From Lepidodermella squamata (lineage: Eukaryota; Gastrotricha), in contig JBLDXI010000054.1 in the NCBI GenBank assembly GCA_047495785.1, positions 2,356,001 through 2,420,000 of the forward strand: a DNA stretch of 64,000 nt, written 5' to 3'. The notes beneath the pieces are model-generated. The model had not been told where the DNA came from, did no database searches, and was given only the letters and a program-made list of their open reading frames with translations. Both the position numbers and the translations under genes were made by a program. Positions 23,464 through 34,500 of the stretch are shown here, piece after piece (positions within the stretch are counted from its first letter, which is position 1; each line of letters opens with the position of its first letter).

Positions 23464-23922
23464 TTAAATAATCATTTCGTCATCATTCGCCATTGCTTCA
23501 GGTAAAGCTAACCGATTATTACACGGAATAATGAATACAGTTACCAGCATCACAACGAAAAATAGGAAGAAGTAAGCTCCCCATAGAACTGTTTCTGGTC
23601 CAATGGCAAAAAAATTGTCGTGCCCGCCGGCGTCGAACTCGCCATGGTTGGGTCGAATGGCTACCCTAGGCACGATGATGTACTTTTCAATTGATTTGTC
23701 GTAGATGCCAGTGCCGTTTCGAGCCGTGTACAACACATGTTCGGCTATGGTATAATTCTGATCGCTCAAAACGAATCGATTCATAGCTGCTGAGTTGGTT
23801 AGATTGGAAGTCAAAGGCCAGCTTTTGTAGCTGCTCTGGTATGATACTTTTATATAAGGCGATGAGTCAGCCGATCGCCGCCAGCTCAACGCGATGATGA
23901 TTCCAATATTTCGCCACCACAT
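23464..23922 (-). CDS. Single-pass membrane protein of unknown family
   Basis: This 152-residue frame starts at the ATG at 23922. Three N-glycosylation sequons (NLTN, NYTI, NGTG) precede a strong membrane span (about residues 113-135, WGAYFFLFFVVMLVTVFII), then a short acidic tail ending DDEMII. The predicted topology is an extracellular N-terminus, helped by a weak hydrophobic leader (IGIIIALSW). An upstream exon could add six residues: ATG at 24110, donor AG/GTAAGG, acceptor GAAGACAG, phase 2. That would leave only 26 bases between this start and the divergent start at 24137. No family recognised. Confidence 0.5.
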   Translation of the reverse strand: MWWRNIGIIIALSWRRSADSSPYIKVSYQSSYKSWPLTSNLTNSAAMNRFVLSDQNYTIAEHVLYTARNGTGIYDKSIEKYIIVPRVAIRPNHGEFDAGGHDNFFAIGPETVLWGAYFFLFFVVMLVTVFIIPCNNRLALPEAMANDDEMII

Positions 23923-24136
23923 AGTTGGCACGGATATTCGGGAAATCCTGTCTTCGTCACCCTATAGCATTATACTTATGATTATATTGATTTCCTTTTT
24001 TTACACGTATACACCAATTTTTATTATTATAGGTAAATAGTTGTTATATTTATATTGTGACTCGACTGCTGCGTGTTGTTTACTAATCCTTACCTCACGA
24101 GCTCAGTCATCTGAATCCACGCCAGGAACAAGAAAA

Positions 24137-25353
24137 ATGTTTGCCAGGCCTAGTGGCGCTTTTGTTCTCGCCTCAGGTAAAACTTTCATTTATTAGCAAA
24201 GGAACTAAATTTGCTAGTCCAAAATAGATTCTTTCAATGCTGAAAAATAGCAAAAATTGGGTCATCAACAAATAAAAATTAATTAGTTCAACATCGTAAT
24301 TCAAAATCGAAATTTAATTTGCAAACTTCAATTACTGAGCAGGACTTTTGAGCAACGATAAAAGGGCAAAATTGGATTAATAATTTCAATTATTTTCTGC
24401 AGTGACATTTAAGCAACGACATTTGCGCATTGAGAAAGGACCACCGAAAATAGAGCAAATAAAAATAAAAATAAAGTTTAAAACGGACTAAAAAAAATCC
24501 ACAAATTTAGCAAAATAATTCACAATTTTATTTTTTAATTGCTCTTTCGTCTTTGCTCAATTGTCGCCTTAATTATAACCTTGTTTTCCGTTTTACTTTA
24601 AAGTCCTTGCTCATTTCTCTCAATTAGCTTGTTAGAATTTAATTCTGAAATTTTTTATAATTTTTAACGTGAATTTCAACTTTCAAATTTTAGTTTTCGC
24701 GTTGTGTTTAATTGGCGTGGCGGTTGCCAATCCGGTCGAATCAACGACCTCATCTGTTCACACGAAGGTTGGCGATGAGGCCGCTGGTGATAGCAAGCCG
24801 GCGGTGGTAGGCGATGCCGACTCGAAAGACCGCGGCTGCTCATCTAGCCCGTACAAGGATAAGCCGTGCGGCCTCGAGACATTCCCCGGCTTTTTTGACT
24901 GGGTTAAAGATACGCGCAAATACGAATGGATCTACATGGCTTTCTGCATTACTCTTGGTAGTTGCATTTTCTTATTCGTCATTTCTGCTGCCATCTACAA
25001 CGCGAGTACCTACAAGAAGAAACAGGCCGCCAAGCTTCGGGTAACAATTTTTTTAATTTTAAACTTAATTTAAAAAATTTTAAATTTATTTTAAAAAAAT
25101 TTAAATTTATTTTAAAAAAATTTAAATTTATAAAAAAAATTAAATTTGAATTTATAATGAAAAATTTCAAATTAACTAGTATCCTGAATTTTATTTTAAT
25201 TTTTTTATTAATTTTTCGCAGCACATTCGTGAAGAAGACGAGCGAGCCCGTGCGGCGACAATTCACAGTACAGAACGCCGCGGTTCGCACCTTGCTCAAC
25301 CCCGCCGCTCGTCGCTCAGCGTCGCCATTCAGGAACCAAGACCGAAAAGCTAG
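24137..25353 (+). CDS. Small single-pass membrane protein, paralogue 2
   Basis: Three exons: 24137-24176, 24694-25040, 25222-25353; introns 517 and 181 bp; 172 residues. The first exon has only 40 bases, but joining it in phase 1 gives a perfect signal peptide (MFARPSGAFVLASVFALCLI...). The next exon continues with a short ectodomain containing VHTKVGDE and a Cys pair, then one membrane span (MAFCITLGSCIFLFVISAA). The last exon is a basic, Ser/Arg-rich cytoplasmic tail (HIREEDERARA...PRRSSLSV). It is the sister of the gene at 18581-20897 and shares its final intron position, directly after the span. Its first intron is missing in the sister. Function unknown. Confidence 0.74.
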
Positions 25354-25950
25354 AAAAGCCAGCCTTAGACGATTGCCTTTTAGATTATTCGAAACATCAG
25401 CAAGTTACATACAACTAAACAAATCAATCGCCGCATCTTCCTGTTTCATTCATTTCATTCATTCTTCATTCAGCACACGCACTTGTCCGACTGCCATCAG
25501 ATACTTAATAATACACAACAACAAAAATGAATGAACTTTCATGTCCCAAAAAAAATTGTGCCCGTGAGATGATGAGTTATTATATAGTTTTCTGTCAAAT
25601 TTTAATCGTAATTTTAACAGAAGATTTGTAAATATGCTACAATATACAACATTATTGTAAATCGAGAAAGCGATGTCATTAAAGACTGAAGAGAAATTTG
25701 TCAATTTTTTTGCGGAACCGGTTTTGATCAAGGGAACCAATAATCAATAATCAATCAATAACTTTTTATTTTATTCGAAAAAAAGAAACTGTGGAATAGA
25801 TAAGCGGTTATTATAAAAGGTCTTAATTTATCGCGCAAGGGGTCGATATAATTAGTCGCTTCCTGGTTCTTACCTCATTGGCGGTTACTTCATGCGACAT
25901 ATGCCATCACCCTTCGAGCCAGTTATTAACGTTCGCCCCTCGCACTTGAT

Positions 25951-25957
25951 TATATAA
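25951..25957 (+). promoter_or_regulatory. TATA box of the one-domain Ly6 gene
   Basis: TATATAA lies 79 bases before the ATG at 26036, leaving room for a transcription start about 30 bases downstream near 25982. The assignment is by position and consensus only. Confidence 0.35.
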
Positions 25958-26035
25958 CGCCCATATGGCAAGGCGCTGAATTCAGCCGGTACCAGTCATT
26001 TAATTTTGTGTGTGACCTATTTAACTGCATCAATA

Positions 26036-26440
26036 ATGTTTTCGGCTTATTATTACTTGTTTTTCGTTGTTTTGCTGACCGTTTTCTGGCTGAAAGCTGA
26101 CTGTGAGCTTGTTGTTTACAACGCAACAGCGCCGTCAGATTTGCACTGCTGGGAATGCCAGGGTAGGTGGGAGGAGTGCCGGAATACGCGCCACTACCCG
26201 TCGGAGAAATCGCTGGCTAAAATTGCGGCCTGTGCCGCTGATCAATACTACTGCGCTACGTTGATTTTCGGCGATATCGAACGAACAGTTCAGACTTATT
26301 GCACGGCAACCTGCACGCCGATAGCCCTGAAACACCTGCGCATAGCCTGCTGCCAAACCCAGATGTGCAACTGCATTGTTGCGGATGGCGAAACGCCGGA
26401 AGACTGCATACTGTCGACCTCACGAAAAACTGGCTACTAA
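26036..26440 (+). CDS. Secreted one-domain Ly6/uPAR protein
   Basis: An intronless frame of 134 residues. The signal peptide covers about 1-24 (YYLFFVVLLTVFWLKA). A single three-finger domain follows with the usual cysteine order: HCWECQGRWEEC, then C...YYC, YCTATC, and the closing ACCQTQMCNC. The end is short and polar (ILSTSRKTGY), with no GPI-type hydrophobic tail, so it is probably secreted. The first loop closely resembles domain 2 of the large protein downstream (HCWNCQGRPEDC), pointing to local duplication. AATAAA follows 13 bases after the stop. Ly6 proteins usually bind receptors or modulate ion channels at the cell surface. The target cannot be told here. Confidence 0.8.
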   Translation: MFSAYYYLFFVVLLTVFWLKADCELVVYNATAPSDLHCWECQGRWEECRNTRHYPSEKSLAKIAACAADQYYCATLIFGDIERTVQTYCTATCTPIALKHLRIACCQTQMCNCIVADGETPEDCILSTSRKTGY

Positions 26441-26452
26441 ATTGAATTTTTT

Positions 26453-26458
26453 CCAATA
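26453..26458 (+). terminator. Poly(A) signal AATAAA, one-domain Ly6 gene
   Basis: A canonical AATAAA follows within 20 bases of the stop codon. Confidence 0.5.
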
Positions 26459-26502
26459 AAAATGTCCTTAACGTATTGTTAGGCAAAACCAGACTTTTTA
26501 AA

Positions 26503-26732
26503 ATGCGTTTAGTATAATATTTTTCCTGGGTTTTATTTCAATTCCTAGTTTTAGCCGGCCAGGTAAGTCCAGACAGTACGGAAATCAGAGGCAAATCATC
26601 TTTCTTTCAGCAGAAATCAGTGGTAACTCGGCAGTTTTCGATGATCCAGAATCAGGCCTTCAATGCTGGAATTGTCAAGGAAGTCCTGAAGAATGCGGGA
26701 ATGGGGATGTTTTCACCGATCACCACAGCTGA
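26503..26732 (+). pseudogene. Decayed Ly6 gene copy
   Basis: An ATG at 26503 opens MRLV, then TAA, then YFSWVLFQFLVLAGQ, which is a signal peptide broken by a stop, up to a good donor (GTAAGT at 26563). After a TTTCTTTCAG acceptor (26610) comes an unmistakable first Ly6 loop (GLQCWNCQGSPEEC), followed by a stop at 26730. The exon phases no longer match, and the rest of the domain is missing. It resembles both neighbours, so it is a dead tandem copy between them. Confidence 0.75.
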
Positions 26733-27302
26733 AAGATTTTTCAAAGCGGAGAGGTTTAAATATTCAGGTTTATACTCACTATATATGCGGCATTTTTCCG
26801 AAAATCAGGACTCCTGAAAAGCGAAAGCAGCCATTATATTATCCTTTCATCATCCGGAAATGTACTTTTGATATTTTACTTTTAAGTCTCTTCCTTATTC
26901 GAACAATATACGTATGAGCTACAGAATTGAAGGAATTAATTCTACATGAAAGCCGTGTTACACTAGTCGCTGTTTTGAGGTCTGAAAGCGACCTGAGGTC
27001 ATGCGGTCGAATGCGTAGCGCGCTTTCTGCGTTGCTCCTCGCAACAGAGGCGCGTTTAACCTTTGAAAGGTGACACGCTTTGAGGCGCACCCGCGCTATT
27101 ACCCAACCATCGATGCGCGTGTTACAGAAACGCAAAGTTGCACCCAGTTGTAAATACGAGATTTCGGTTGCCGCAAGCGGAAAATGCTTACCCTTACAGA
27201 TTTTATATTACCTATTACAATCCTTACAACAAAATGCATCGCACAAGGTTAGGCTGGAGGGAATTGATTTTTTTTAAGGCGGTTTATCATTGATTTTTAT
27301 AG

Positions 27303-29467
27303 AGAGAATTCCGTATCGAGGTAACAATTGGCCGTGGCCCGCCAATTCAGTTACACCGTCGCCCGTCCGCCTTGGTATCGCGTGCTACGAATGCTACGGC
27401 TCGTTGGAATCATGCGCGACAGATCGAAGGAATTTGATCGGAGGCCCGAAAATGAGGAGATGCCTGCCGGATCAGCAATGCTTGGTAAGCACCGCATTCT
27501 TTGTTGTTTACCAACTTGACCATCAATAGTTTGCGTTTCAGTTCCGTAAAGATCCTTACTCTGTTTCTGTGGCACTGAATTGCTCGGCTGACTGTGTTCC
27601 AACCGCCATCACATTCTGCTGCGCTACGGAGCTGTGCAACTGCATCGGCCCATCTGGATGCCCAGCCGCGGTACCTAAATCAATCTCTACAACCACCACA
27701 AAGCGATACGAGCCTCCCCAAGAGTACGACATTGATCCATATCGACCTCATTTAGTAAGGATAAGCCACTTTAGAAATTTTCCAATCATTTGTTTTAATT
27801 TTCTTTTAGACTACATCACGCCTATTCCAGCATGATGAGGAGAGTTACGACGGACGAGTGGCAGTGTTTGTCGACCACTTCCCGACAACGCCTTATTACC
27901 TGGAGACTACGACACCTCGTTTTCATTTCGTGCACCCGCCTGTTTCTTTTGTTAAGATAGCGGCGAAATCGTTGTCACTCGAGCATGCTGAGGATGTTAT
28001 CCCGACTCACCCTCCAGTTCGTCGAACGCAGCATCGACTGATCAATCAAATAATTATGGCAGCGGCTTCTGAGATTAACAAATCATCCGAATTTGCTGGT
28101 CTTCACTGCTGGAACTGTCAGGGCAGACCGGAGGATTGTCGCATTTCGCAGCAAGAAAATTCTGCCGAGATAACAGCTTGTGCCCCTCATGAGCCGTTTT
28201 GCTCTATAGTGGAATTCGGCGAGACAATGAAGACGGTTAATATGTACTGCGCTGAATCTTGCAGTGTCCTATCGAATAAGCGATTGAAAATCTCATGCTG
28301 TCAAACTTCACTGTGTAACTGCTTGCCGGAAGAGGGAGAAGGGGACTGCCAATTTCTGACCGCGCCGAATAATGCTTTTGTCGATGCTGGTTATCATCCG
28401 CCGGTTGAAACAACTCCGATTGGTTTTACCACTGCGACGGACTATGACTGGGGTTTCGTTGAAGTGACGACACCAAGTACAACCACTACAACTATAAGAA
28501 CCATTCCAACTACAACAACTAAGACGACAACAACTTCAACTACTACGAGGACTACGACCACTACTACGGAAACGACAACCACTCCCACGACAACTTCAAC
28601 TACTACGGAGGCAACTACGACCACAACGACACCCACAACAAGCACTTCAACTACGACTGAGCCTACAACCACCTCAACAACAACCACGTCGACTCCAACT
28701 ACTACTACAACTGAGCCGACTACTGTGACTTCTACTGCCAGTACTACTAGTACTTCTACTATTACAACACCTACTACCACTACTGCTGAGGAGCCAGATA
28801 CGCCGTCAACCCAGGCAATTGTTACTTTAACAGTACCCTATGAAATCATTACCGTGGCATCAAGGGCACCTGGTGGCGAAGTGGGTAAGGAATCTACGCC
28901 TTATGGAGATATGGCTGTTACACGAGAACCGTTTGTAGACTTGGAATTAACTACAGCTGGAACCGCTACAGTGCTACCAGTATTCAGTGAAGAGAATAAC
29001 AACGTCTCAGTTCAAGAACAACCTCACGTCGCCTCTTGTAAGCAATTTTTTATTTCGAGACGTTCGAATTTTTTAATTAATTTTATTTCAGCGGCCTCTT
29101 TCGGTGTGCGGCATTGCTACTTCTGCTATCATTGTCCGGTGGTTTCGCTGCCTACCGATCCAAACACCCAGGCAATAGAATGTCCTGAGGATAAGCGAAT
29201 AGCATGTGTGGTAAGCGCAAATTTGATAAATATTTACTTTGTTGTGACTTTTTCTCTGAACAGAAAGCGGAAGCCAATTTCGTAACTTTGACTCGAATCG
29301 ATCGATACTGCTCTGACATTTGCCCGACAGATACAGATTTAGTTAAGTATCACTGTTGTGATGATGATTTATGCAATAAGGGCAGCAGAAAGGTTCATTC
29401 GATTAATGTTATCATGCTATCTGTGTTTTTTATTATCGTCTCTAAGGTGAATAGCTCTTCTTTATAA
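27303..29467 (+). CDS. Three-domain Ly6 protein with Thr-rich mucin linker and GPI-type tail
   Basis: Exons: 27303-27484, 27542-27754, 27810-29037, 29092-29210, 29264-29467, all GT-AG and in phase (about 650 residues). The true first exon (start and signal peptide) is not resolved; the first exon listed enters in phase 1. Domain 1 (exons 1-2) runs from ACYECYGSLESC to FCCATELCNC. Domain 2 (exon 3) runs from HCWNCQGRPEDC to SCCQTSLCNC. A linker of about 110 residues is almost pure Thr with Glu/Pro/Ser, a heavily O-glycosylatable stalk. Domain 3 (exons 4-5) runs from HCYFCYHC to YHCCDDDLCN. It ends with KGS... and a hydrophobic stretch (VIMLSVFFIIV), a likely GPI-attachment signal. The expected location is the outer cell surface. 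The role is unknown. Confidence 0.75.
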
Positions 29468-29473
29468 AATAAA
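29468..29473 (+). terminator. Poly(A) signal abutting the stop codon
   Basis: AATAAA begins at the base after the TAA stop of the three-domain Ly6 gene, implying a 3' UTR of only about 20 bases. Confidence 0.5.
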
Positions 29474-31146
29474 TATTGATCTTTTATTACAACCGAGGTA
29501 GTCGTTGACGTCAATGAGACTCGACCCGAAGAGACGCTGAGACAATTTCAGCTGAGTTCACTTATTCCGACTCGGTGTTAGTGATGAATGAATGAGATGG
29601 AGAGTCGGCCAGGTGTGCGGAAAATCATGACACGATTAGCATGATCATTTAACAGGAAATGCACTTTCAAAGGTGCCGGTTTTGAATAAAAAAAGTGCGG
29701 TGGAAAGTGCTGCCTGTTTCATCTGTTAATTCAAACGTTCTTTCCGTGCATGCATTGTGTTTCATCATGAAATCCTTTTAGCATAGGCAGCTTATACTAG
29801 CAGAAACAGACATTTGTCAAGGAGACCTTGCTCAGGCATGCTACATTCATTGACTGGTAATCACTTATCTGCAAGAAACCAAGATACAGTTGTCCAGAGC
29901 AGAAAATAGTTATCTGCTCTAAATCTATTCCGTATTAAAATATATTTCGATAAGAGGACAAGCGCATTTCAATATTACGAGCACATTTATGACTTCCAGC
30001 TTCTTTGCTGCTTCATTGCTGAATTTTCTTAGCAACAGAGTCTGCTCAGTCTGCCGACGATCCGGAACGATGTTGCGCAATCAAGCCACTGAAGGGTAAA
30101 ATTAATTCGAATTTCGTCTTAGTTGGTAAACTTTTCGTTATAATTGATAACATTATTAATACGTGGGAACGCTGCCACTTCAAAAAGTACACTAGCTGCT
30201 AATCATTGCCCTAATTACCGTCGCGTCTAATGAGGGCAAAGGATTTCTCGCCCAAAATTTATTTTGCCTAAACGCTGCGGCAAAAATTGTTTTTAACCAT
30301 GAAAAATATAAACATTTGTTTACATCTATTATTATTTTGTTACTAATTTTTTTGTTTACTTATAAATTGTAAAAACCTCAAATAAGCGATAAAGAATGAA
30401 AACGACGAAATTCCAGCATGACCTTCGCAACTGCCACGTTAGGGTGTTACGGGGTAGTGGCTGAACAAAGGTAGAAGGTGGGCGGCCGTGGGCTTCGATC
30501 CCAACCGCAATTTTGTTTGTGGTAAACGATCTCGGACAACCGATGCACCCAACCGAGCACTTTACTTCTTACCTGCCTAAACTTCTTAATCCTTGCGTTT
30601 TACTTTGGAAGGCTTCTATCTTGTTTGCTTTACATGTAAACATAGTGCGATCTTTGACCTTTTGAAAGTCGTTCCAAAATCGAACATCATACGCCCTGGT
30701 ATTTTTAAACAGGTTGTGTCGATTCTGCTAGTGAATCAATTTTAATTCAGTCGCCGACTTTTCTGGCTCGTTTATACTATGTTTACAACTTGCAAGGTCT
30801 CGTTATTACTGTTTACTGTATATATGTCCCGTACATTCTCGTCCATGTATTGCGGACATCGGTTATGCTGCAATCCTTCAATTTGATCATAATATTTGGC
30901 TCTTCTAAATAGTGATTAGCTTGATTAACCGAGCTAGCGGTAAGCCTTTTAACAGATTAGCGCTCGAGGATCTGAGGGAAATTGAAATATCAGTATCACT
31001 CATCACCGACTTCTTTATGTTACGTTATCGCAGTTTGTGATGTAGCTGGTGGTCAGCGTTCTCGTTACCTTGGTTTAATATTTTTGCTACCTTGATTCGA
31101 TTTAAATTTCATAGGTAGAAATTGAAGTGTAATTAGACATATCCGA
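29474..31146. other. Intergenic and presumed promoter region of LSM5/SFMBT
   Basis: No gene seen over 1.7 kb. A splice-acceptor-like ATTTCATAG at about 31113 precedes the LSM5 start by about 35 bases. Confidence 0.5.
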
Positions 31147-31416
31147 ATGTCTGCTGCAAGCAATCCTTCCCATATCTTGCCTTTGGAACTGGTTGACAAG
31201 TGTATTGGGTCCCGAATCCATGTTGTGATGAAAAACGATAAAGAAATTGTCGGAACCTTGCTCGGCTTCGACGATTATGTTAACATGGTGTTAGAAGATG
31301 TTACCGAATTCGAAATGACTACGGAAGGCCGCAGGATCACCAAACTTGATCAGATTCTGTTGAACGGTAACAACATCACGATGCTGGTTCCTGGAAGCGA
31401 AGGACCTGAAGTTTGA
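31147..31416 (+). CDS. LSM5: U6 snRNA-associated Sm-like protein LSm5
   Basis: This single-exon gene of 89 residues matches LSm5 along its whole length: [21 protein letters not shown] (Sm1 start), the [18 protein letters not shown] Sm1 core, and [17 protein letters not shown] (Sm2). The usual family length is about 91. LSm5 is a subunit of two heptameric rings: LSm1-7 in the cytoplasm (mRNA decapping and decay) and LSm2-8 in the nucleus (binding the U6 snRNA 3' end for splicing). The stop lies 92 bases before the SFMBT ATG on the same strand, with no AATAAA between, which suggests a shared transcript. Confidence 0.95.
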   Translation: MSAASNPSHILPLELVDKCIGSRIHVVMKNDKEIVGTLLGFDDYVNMVLEDVTEFEMTTEGRRITKLDQILLNGNNITMLVPGSEGPEV

Positions 31417-31508
31417 ATAACATTTCTTTTGTCACTTGAGTTCATTTGAGGATTAACATGCGGATCTCTTGTATTGAAACCTCTTGCTTTCTTCTAGATT
31501 TTATTAAA
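31417..31508 (+). promoter_or_regulatory. Intercistronic spacer with candidate trans-splice acceptor
   Basis: The 92-base gap between LSM5 and SFMBT is T-rich and ends in CTTTCTTCTAG (AG at 31497-31498), 10 bases before the SFMBT ATG. This spacing and an acceptor without a donor fit a nematode operon processed by spliced-leader addition. Confidence 0.45.
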
Positions 31509-34500
31509 ATGCATCATCCCCGGTTCGGTGCAAACGGGGGTGGTTTTAACAGTAATATAAATCTTAATCCGCGCACATTGACCAATCCTCCCGGAGGATT
31601 TCTATCTTCAGAGGCCATTACGGCACTAACTCGTCAGTTGGGCGCCGATGCTGTTGCGGCATTACAGCAGCAGCATTTGCCATTCGTTTCTCAACCAAAT
31701 TTGCTGTCCCTCCCGCCTACGATATCGTCATCAGCCCGCTCACTCCCGCGACCGGATCTTACCGGGTTCGGTGGTATGAGGCCTGGCGTGTTTCCTATTA
31801 ATCAACCAGGCGTACCTGTGCCTTCAACTCATTCAGCACCGAGTCCGCTATGGAATCCGGCCTTGGATCATTCGCGAACCAGGCTAAGTCAGCCAAATAT
31901 TCCCGCTCAACCCCAGAATTGGGAAAGACAACCCAGGCAACAACCTCCCCAGTCGCAAGCCCCGCGCTCTAACCAAGAGATGCCTCTTGATTTGACCAAA
32001 AAAGCTGCCCCGACACCTCCCAGACCAGCAGTGACTCCGCAAGCTCAGCCTTCGGTTTGTTCAGCGAAACTATAATTACAATTGATTAATTAATGTGGTT
32101 TTATTTCGAATATAGGCGCCATCGTCATCCGATGCTGAGGCCCCGCTCGATTTTTCGACCAAGCCCCGCGCCAAAACTCTTGCCTCGACGCCGCTGCCTA
32201 ACAGCAGCAGTTACGCACCCCCGCCGCAATCACCTGCATCCTCAAATAGCCGAAACGTTCCGCTCAACAGCAATAGCAATAATAGCAGTAGCTCACTGTT
32301 GACTTTCGACCAATCGCTTTCAGCTCAACCTCATTCCTTCAAATCTCAGCAAGACCGAGGTAAACACCTCATTTTAACAAAAATGCTAATTTAAGGAGGA
32401 TTTTTTGGTTCTGTAGATGCGCTTATTCAAAGACAAGGCTCGATGATGGCTGGCCGCCCCCAAGTGCCATTCGGCTCCGCTGGTCCGATGCCTCGCGATA
32501 GCTCAAATCAATCGTCTGTGACCAGTAGTAATAACAATAATAATAATGTTGATAACGGAACCCCGCGACCGCAAAGCGATCAGCAACAGCAAAACTTCCA
32601 GCCCTCGAAACCGCCTGTTCCTTGCCATTCAGATACTCCGCAAGCACCGCTTCTTCCCGTTTCCACGTCTCCTTTTCACTGGTACACCTATACCAATGAG
32701 ACGCGGTGTCAAGTTGTGCCAGAGGAGGCATTCCAACACATTTCCGATCTCCTGATGCCCATCGTTCAAATTAATTCAGTGTTCGATTTCGTGTACAACA
32801 ACACGTCGTTCTACTGGCCGTGCCTAGTGTGCGCCGTCTCGCGAAATACCATGCAAATCCGGTACATCGGCGCCGAACCGGGCCACAAACGCGAGGGCGG
32901 CCGGTTTTGGGTCGATGCCGGCGACCAGCGCATGAAACCGCGCGGCTTCGGCCAGAAGAACAAATTATCGATGAAATTACCGCACGGTTACGAGTTATTA
33001 AGCGGCGTAACCGCGAAGGACGTCGTTCAAATGACGCTAGACTTACAGCCGTTATCTAACGTGTTAATTCAACAAAAAGCGACATGTTGCGCTGATTTAT
33101 TCGAACCGAGCCGCCTGGTGGAAATTCAAGACGTTTGCGACGCCCGCGTTTTCTGGTTCGCCCGGGTGATTCGGAATCACTGCGGCAGGTTATGTCTTCA
33201 CTACGTGACAGCCCCGGAGCATGACAACGCGCCGGCTATCGGGGCTAGCCCGCATTTACGAGCTTTCAACCCGCAGCCGGCGCCGATTTGGATGTTCGCG
33301 ACCAGTCGCCGGTTGCGGCCGGTCGGCTGGGCGCGGGATAACGACTGCGTCTACAAGGCGCCGGCCGGGGTTCGGATAGTCGGTTCGCCGTTCATGATAT
33401 CGCGTTCTGTCCTTGAATGTGCGCAGTTGCGCGTGAATCAGCTCGCGTTTCAAACGCGCAATTACGACGCTCCGGTCCGCCATACGTTCTGCTCGGGTGA
33501 CAAAATCGATTGGCTGCACCCGTCGCGGCTGTTTTTCTGCGCCGCCACGATTCGACGCGTTGTCGACGGCGAGCAGTTTGTCATTTCTTCAACCAACGGA
33601 AGTGACCAGTCCACCGGGTACGTGACGTCGTTAGGCGACGGCGAGTGCTTCCCGCCTGGTTTCGCCGCGCAAAACAGCCTCGCCTACCGCAATGAAGCGG
33701 GTCAAATATCTCAAACCGACCTGAATTCCACCTTAACAAGCACTGAAGAGCCGTCGTTTTTCGCGGTTGGTCGGAAGCTGGAGATCGTTATGCCGAATGC
33801 GCCGGAGTTGATAACAATAGCGACGGTAGTCAAGGTTGTGCGTAATCTGGTTGTTGTCGTTGAGGTGGATGCGTCCAAGGCGCAGTTCATCCTCCCAGCA
33901 TCGTCCCCTGATCTGTTACCGGTTGGCTTTGCAGAAATGTCTAAACATTCGATGACCCTACTTCCGCCTCTTCAGCAGCGCAAAAAGGTAAACAAAATCC
34001 CGTTGGAATGACTGAATTTAATTTGAAAATAATTGAAAAATTTCATTATCTCAAACTGAAAATCGGTTAGACTCGAATGCTTGAATATCCTGGAAAATGT
34101 CTCTAAAAAGACCAATGAAATGGAACGATAAAGCGTGCCCCATCGCTCGAGTTGAACTTTTTATTGACAATTTATTTACGAGAGTCGTTAAGTATTCGCG
34201 AGTTCATTGAAGAAATTGAAAAATTACCGTAGAAAAGCGATGAAACCTGCTATATTTTTCTTATCCGGGATAACCAAATTTATCGTAATTTATTCATTTT
34301 TCTTTCTAATTTCATGTTTAAATACCGTCCTCGTGACATCGGACTTTTTTCCGGCCGCCCTAAGAAGAAATCGCTTCAGATTTTGGGAATTTCTTCAATT
34401 ATTCTACTTATGCTAAAAAGTCCATTTGCTTTTCTTCTGTCATTGGAGGGTTTTAACTTTAAGATCCATTCGTGAACATATTAGGGCTGGGGAATATTTG

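Noticed and set aside
27011-27074. Possible signal-peptide exon (MRSALSALLLATEARL...) for the three-domain Ly6 gene
   Set aside because: The donor there leaves phase 2, but the next exon enters in phase 1. Joining needs an odd acceptor, so the first exon was left unresolved.
28442-28780. Long Val-rich frame on the minus strand
   Set aside because: It is the antisense of the Thr-rich linker codons of the three-domain Ly6 gene.
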